This document shows, in pieces, positions 6,601-9,278 of a stretch of 9,278 nt of DNA. The notes under the pieces were generated by a model. It saw only the letters and a program-made list of their open reading frames with translations, was not told the origin of the DNA and ran no database searches. Numbering within the stretch: the stretch's first letter is position 1; each line of letters begins with the position of its first letter. Both the position numbers and the translations under genes were made by a program. Source of the stretch: Cyclobacteriaceae bacterium (lineage in GTDB: Bacteria; Bacteroidota; Bacteroidia; Cytophagales; Cyclobacteriaceae); the NCBI GenBank assembly GCA_013140395.1, contig JABFSY010000281.1, forward strand, positions 1 through 9,278. Direction: 5' to 3'.

Positions 6601-9278
6601 GATGATGCTCCAACTCGGTAGCATTTCCGAAGACGTAACCCGCGATGGCAAGCATGGCTTCGAAAACGGGCTGCCGCGCGAGCCGGGATTAACCACCGGA
6701 GTAACAACAACGAATTGGGGTAAGGTAACGACTCAGCAGTATTTGAACAATGCATTCGACAGCAACCCCACGTCACGGGCAAGCCAGGATGTGGGTATGG
6801 ACGGATTGAACAATGTGGAAGAGAAAGGAAAGTTTACAGCAACAGCCAGTTTAGAAGACCCATCATCAGATGATTTTAAATATTTTCTAGGTGCTGACTT
6901 GGATAACAAAAACGCTAAGATTCTGGAGCGGTATAAAAATATCAACGGCCAGGATGGCAACTCACCTATTGTTACCGCCAGTCAGTCTTTTGCACAATCA
7001 GGTAGTCCGCTACCCGATAATGAAGATTTAAACCAAGACAATACACTGAGCGATCTGGAAGAATATTATTCATACAACATTGATCTTCCAGCGGGCGGTC
7101 TCAAAGTGGGCAATAAATTCATTGTTGATAAAATTGAACCGCCTTTAATCGATGGGAAAACAAATACGGATAAACTCACTTGGTACTTATTCCGCATACC
7201 CATTCGTCAGTTTGATCCAGCAGGAACAGTAGGAAAGATCAATGGATTTAAATCGGTGCGTTACGCGCGGATGATGGTGACGGGTTTTTCGGAACCGGTG
7301 GTGCTGCGGTTCGCTAACTTTAGAATGGTTGGAAACCGCTGGAGAAGATATGAAGCTCCTTTGAAAGACCCAGGCAATATTTCGAAACCGGATGATAACA
7401 TCGATAACTTCACCGTTTCGGCTGTAAATATTGAAGATAACGGTCAACCCGATGAAAAGAAGCCCGGTTATGTTGAGCCTCTTCGAAGAGATCGTGATGT
7501 AACATCTGTGCAGCAGCGAAGATTGAATGAACAATCGTTGCAAATGTGTGTGACTAATCTTGCTGACGGGCAAGCCAGAGCAGTTTTCAAAAATGTTTCA
7601 CTGGATTTTTTTAACTACGGACGCATCAAAATGTTTTTTAGCGCAAATAATCCGAATTTGAAAGTTGACAATCAACTGACCGCTTTCCTCCGATTGGGAA
7701 CTGATTTTGAACAAAATTATTACGAAATAGAATTGCCGCTCAAGATTACGCGACCCGATACACGAGATGTCGGGGAGGTCTGGCCTGAGCAAAACCAAAT
7801 CGACTTAGATCTCAATGAACTATACGCATTGAAAGTGCAGCGCGATCGTGAGAATTTTGAATTGACCCGCCCCTTCCCACAGAACAGTGCGAAGCAAGTT
7901 GGCAAGCATGGTATCCGAATCGTGGGGCGACCTGATTTAGCACAGGTACAAGTGATGATGATTGGTGTGCGCAACCCACGCAGTGACGATGCACAACCGT
8001 TGAGTGTTTGCATTTGGGCAAATGAACTTCGGCTTACTGAATTTGATCGCACAGCCGGTATTGCGGCCAACGTGGTGCTGAATGCCAAACTTGCCGATCT
8101 CGGAAATATTTCGGGTACTTATAGGCACATTGGTTTTGGATTTGGCGGGGTGCAATCAAAAATTGCAGAGCGTGCACGGGGCGAGACCAACGCGTTTGAT
8201 ATTTCTGGAAGCATCAATGTAGATAAGTTGTTGCCGCCTAAGTTGGGGTTAAAAATCCCGATGTTCTTTAGCTACGAGTCGAATATAATTAGCCCCAATT
8301 TTGATCCGGCCAATCCGGATGTAAGGATCTCGGCAGCGCTAAAAAGTTTTAATACCGATGCCGAGCGAAGTAGCTACCTCGATCTCATTCAAGATCGCAC
8401 CACCAGACGGAGTTTGAATTTTACCAACGTGCGGAAAGTGAAAGTAAAGAAGGACGCCAAATCGCACATTTATGACATCGAAAATTTTGCCTTCACGTAC
8501 GCCTATGCGGAGGCGAACCACACGAATTTTAGTCTGATTACAGACACCCGCAGAAGTATTAAAGGCGCAGTTGCCTGGCAGTACGCCAGTACATTCAAAG
8601 GTTTCGAGCCCTTTAAAGATATGAAGGTTTTTTCCTCGAAGCACTTACAGTTTATAAAGGACTTCAATTTTAATCCGATGCCAGCCTCGATCTCGGTGCG
8701 GGGAGAACTGGATCGTTCGTATAGTGAACTCACGTATCGAAGTTCTGTCAAAGACGGTAACTCACGGGTCAACCTACCCAACTATCAAAAGTTTTTTGTC
8801 TTCAACCGGTATTATAATGTGCGATGGAATTTGACCAAATCGATTTCGTTGGATTACAACTCTACCGTCAACGCCATCATTGATGAACCCAATGGAGCCA
8901 TTGACACGCCCGAAAAGCAAGATTCACTTTGGAATAATTTAAAACGATTTGGGCGAACCAAGAATTTCGATCAAAACATCACTGCTAATTATAAACTACC
9001 CTTCGACAAGTTTCCGGTATTCAATTTCGTTGACGGTGACTATCGGTACACAGCAAGTTACAACTGGCGCGCAGGACCACTGGAAAAAAATCCTCAATCA
9101 CAATTGGGCAATATTATTCAGAATTCGCGCGATCAAAATGTGACGGGCCGAGTCGATATGGTAAAACTGTATAATAAAATTGGTTTTTTGAAGAGCATTA
9201 ACTCTCCCCCTCGACCATTGCCCCCGCCTGATAAAAACAAGCCGGCAAAACCCGACACCGTGAAGAGACCACCAGATC
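3521..9278 (+). CDS. sprA: SprA/Sov, type IX secretion outer-membrane translocon, C-terminus beyond the window
   Basis: Forms the very large (36-strand) outer-membrane barrel through which type IX cargo leaves the periplasm; also required for gliding motility where present. The frame is open from 3521 to the right edge: 1919 codons of an expected 2300-2500, with no stop or frameshift found by reading every codon. After a signal peptide (1-29), family-typical segments appear in order: IPRGFVTLDFG (169-179) and TGKVGEKLKVTTNFDNNNSF (about 209-228) of the SprA N-terminal domain, LPGTSNVIDGEG (830-841) with FIDDFE (844-849), FWLMDPF (998-1004), the IWANELRL strand (1498-1505) and PNFDPANPD (1592-1600). 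The proposed start is TTG 3521: an in-frame TAA lies at 3503-3505 and no ATG or GTG falls between it and the signal peptide; two ATT codons are less likely starts. The gene follows ruvA by four bases. Its partners (PorV, Plug, GldK-N/PorK-N) are not in the window. Confidence 0.95.
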   Translation, partial: MFVIIRKIHIGLGLAICLFLLGSLPPAHAQKKDSTGTGSADTIKYKTINPYRPSYRPPDRYGDPFSNYSTYSPLYLRNPKSLNTDVQIDSGMNYNIRERIGRVNFRPNSSMNFDEFSRQQDQQFRKQYWQTKSQALDGESAVSGRNLLPKLYISPVLDRIFGGSSVELIPRGFVTLDFGASFQTINNPSIPIRQQSNGGFEFDQQISLNVTGKVGEKLKVTTNFDNNNSFDFQNNMKVEFTGFKEDLLKKLEIGNVSLPLNNSLISGSQNLFGIKAQLQFGKLFVTAIATTQRGKQSSIKVAGNSSGTSQGRPFKIQGSNYDENRHFFLSQFFRDNYEEWLKDLPQIFSGVNITRIEVYSINRSNDTQTNRDVVAFMDMGESDKIYNKTAFTNFAGDKAPSKNDNNDLFVKLKTIPARSDTINGFLINQLGLANGRDFEKITSARKLASSEFSFNTQLGYITLQRKLQNDEALAVAFEYTYNGQVFKVGELTEDYSNKPPKDVVFLKMLRPRKIAIKDETGKILPTWNLMMKNIYSLNVSSLTRDGFQLRMIYRDDRTGLDNPVLQDGVITRTRQLIQAFGLDRLNPYNDPQPDGNFDFVEGITVNTATGLIIFPNLEPFNKPLRDLFKLEEPALAATLRDKYLYDTLYRTTQVEAATVATKNKFWIDGSFKAGSGKEIVIQGFNISPGSVKVFAGGTPLREGSDYSVDYTFGKVIILNDGILSSGKDIEITYEQQDPFAFQTRSLLGARFDYKLNDDINLGGTLLYYNERPLISRNLIGTEPAENVQYGLDFNMKKDSRILTKMVDALPFLQTKEKSSITVNAEFAQLLPGTSNVIDGEGTSFIDDFENTITPYSLISPQAWKLAAVPLNDPIFDKALGASNDIAAGFKRAKLAWYQVDNLFYRESGSFKPSNISLEDLKNHYSRPVLPQEIFPYRDAFIGNFYEPILDLAYYPNERGPYNYSPSINSDVKSNWAGITTAIRNEVDFDKANVEYVEFWLMDPFVNSTNGQVLVDGTTGKPNTTGGKMMLQLGSISEDVTRDGKHGFENGLPREPGLTTGVTTTNWGKVTTQQYLNNAFDSNPTSRASQDVGMDGLNNVEEKGKFTATASLEDPSSDDFKYFLGADLDNKNAKILERYKNINGQDGNSPIVTASQSFAQSGSPLPDNEDLNQDNTLSDLEEYYSYNIDLPAGGLKVGNKFIVDKIEPPLIDGKTNTDKLTWYLFRIPIRQFDPAGTVGKINGFKSVRYARMMVTGFSEPVVLRFANFRMVGNRWRRYEAPLKDPGNISKPDDNIDNFTVSAVNIEDNGQPDEKKPGYVEPLRRDRDVTSVQQRRLNEQSLQMCVTNLADGQARAVFKNVSLDFFNYGRIKMFFSANNPNLKVDNQLTAFLRLGTDFEQNYYEIELPLKITRPDTRDVGEVWPEQNQIDLDLNELYALKVQRDRENFELTRPFPQNSAKQVGKHGIRIVGRPDLAQVQVMMIGVRNPRSDDAQPLSVCIWANELRLTEFDRTAGIAANVVLNAKLADLGNISGTYRHIGFGFGGVQSKIAERARGETNAFDISGSINVDKLLPPKLGLKIPMFFSYESNIISPNFDPANPDVRISAALKSFNTDAERSSYLDLIQDRTTRRSLNFTNVRKVKVKKDAKSHIYDIENFAFTYAYAEANHTNFSLITDTRRSIKGAVAWQYASTFKGFEPFKDMKVFSSKHLQFIKDFNFNPMPASISVRGELDRSYSELTYRSSVKDGNSRVNLPNYQKFFVFNRYYNVRWNLTKSISLDYNSTVNAIIDEPNGAIDTPEKQDSLWNNLKRFGRTKNFDQNITANYKLPFDKFPVFNFVDGDYRYTASYNWRAGPLEKNPQSQLGNIIQNSRDQNVTGRVDMVKLYNKIGFLKSINSPPRPLPPPDKNKPAKPDTVKRPPD
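9203..9278 (+). other. Proline/lysine-rich segment in SprA at the window edge
   Basis: Residues 1895-1919 are dominated by Pro, Lys, Arg and Asp (SPPRPLPPPDKNKPAKPD and onward), unlike the beta-strand-rich sequence before them. It follows MVKLYNKIGFLKSIN, which resembles the conserved strand and turn found at this point in SprA proteins. It is most likely a disordered loop between barrel strands. Its full length cannot be seen. Confidence 0.6.

Noticed and set aside
4142..9143. Many short frames (60-128 codons) inside the sprA region, mostly on the minus strand, including a plus-strand one at 8949-9143.
   Set aside because: A single uninterrupted sprA frame with recognisable family segments covers all of them.

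Overview
The window reads as part of a Bacteroidota chromosome, most likely a Cytophagales-type gliding or environmental member; the exact genus cannot be told. Three things point there. It carries an almost complete sprA/sov gene, the outer-membrane translocon of the type IX secretion system, which is confined to this phylum. Its promoter-like sites have the Bacteroidota form (TTG at -33, TAnnTTTG at -7). Its starts lack clear Shine-Dalgarno sequences.

Layout: positions 1-439 on the minus strand hold a two-gene module, a HEPN-domain protein (439-56) and the first 23 codons of an overlapping downstream gene (71 to beyond the left edge) that is probably the partner minimal nucleotidyltransferase. 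An 87-bp divergent spacer (440-526) contains a promoter-like box for the HEPN gene and a 29-bp near-perfect palindrome overlapping the likely maeB promoter. On the plus strand follow maeB (527-2806, malic enzyme with a C-terminal phosphotransacetylase-like domain), a 119-bp AT-rich spacer with direct and inverted AATTTGAA-type repeats, ruvA (2926-3516, Holliday-junction protein) and, four bases later, sprA (3521 to beyond the right edge; 1919 codons seen, no stop or frameshift found by codon-by-codon reading).

The three plus-strand genes are co-directional, and I recall the maeB-ruvA-sprA order from other Bacteroidota genomes. It joins central carbon metabolism, recombination and protein secretion without obvious functional logic; tight spacing suggests ruvA and sprA are co-transcribed, perhaps from a promoter overlapping the maeB stop codon. 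sprA appears to start at TTG, because no ATG or GTG lies between the preceding in-frame stop and the signal peptide. No stretch longer than 300 bases lacks a gene. I saw no tRNA, rRNA, IS element, CRISPR array or phage gene. I did not find a convincing undescribed system; the most interesting points are regulatory (palindrome, repeat-bearing leader, TTG start) and the HEPN/nucleotidyltransferase pair cut by the left edge.
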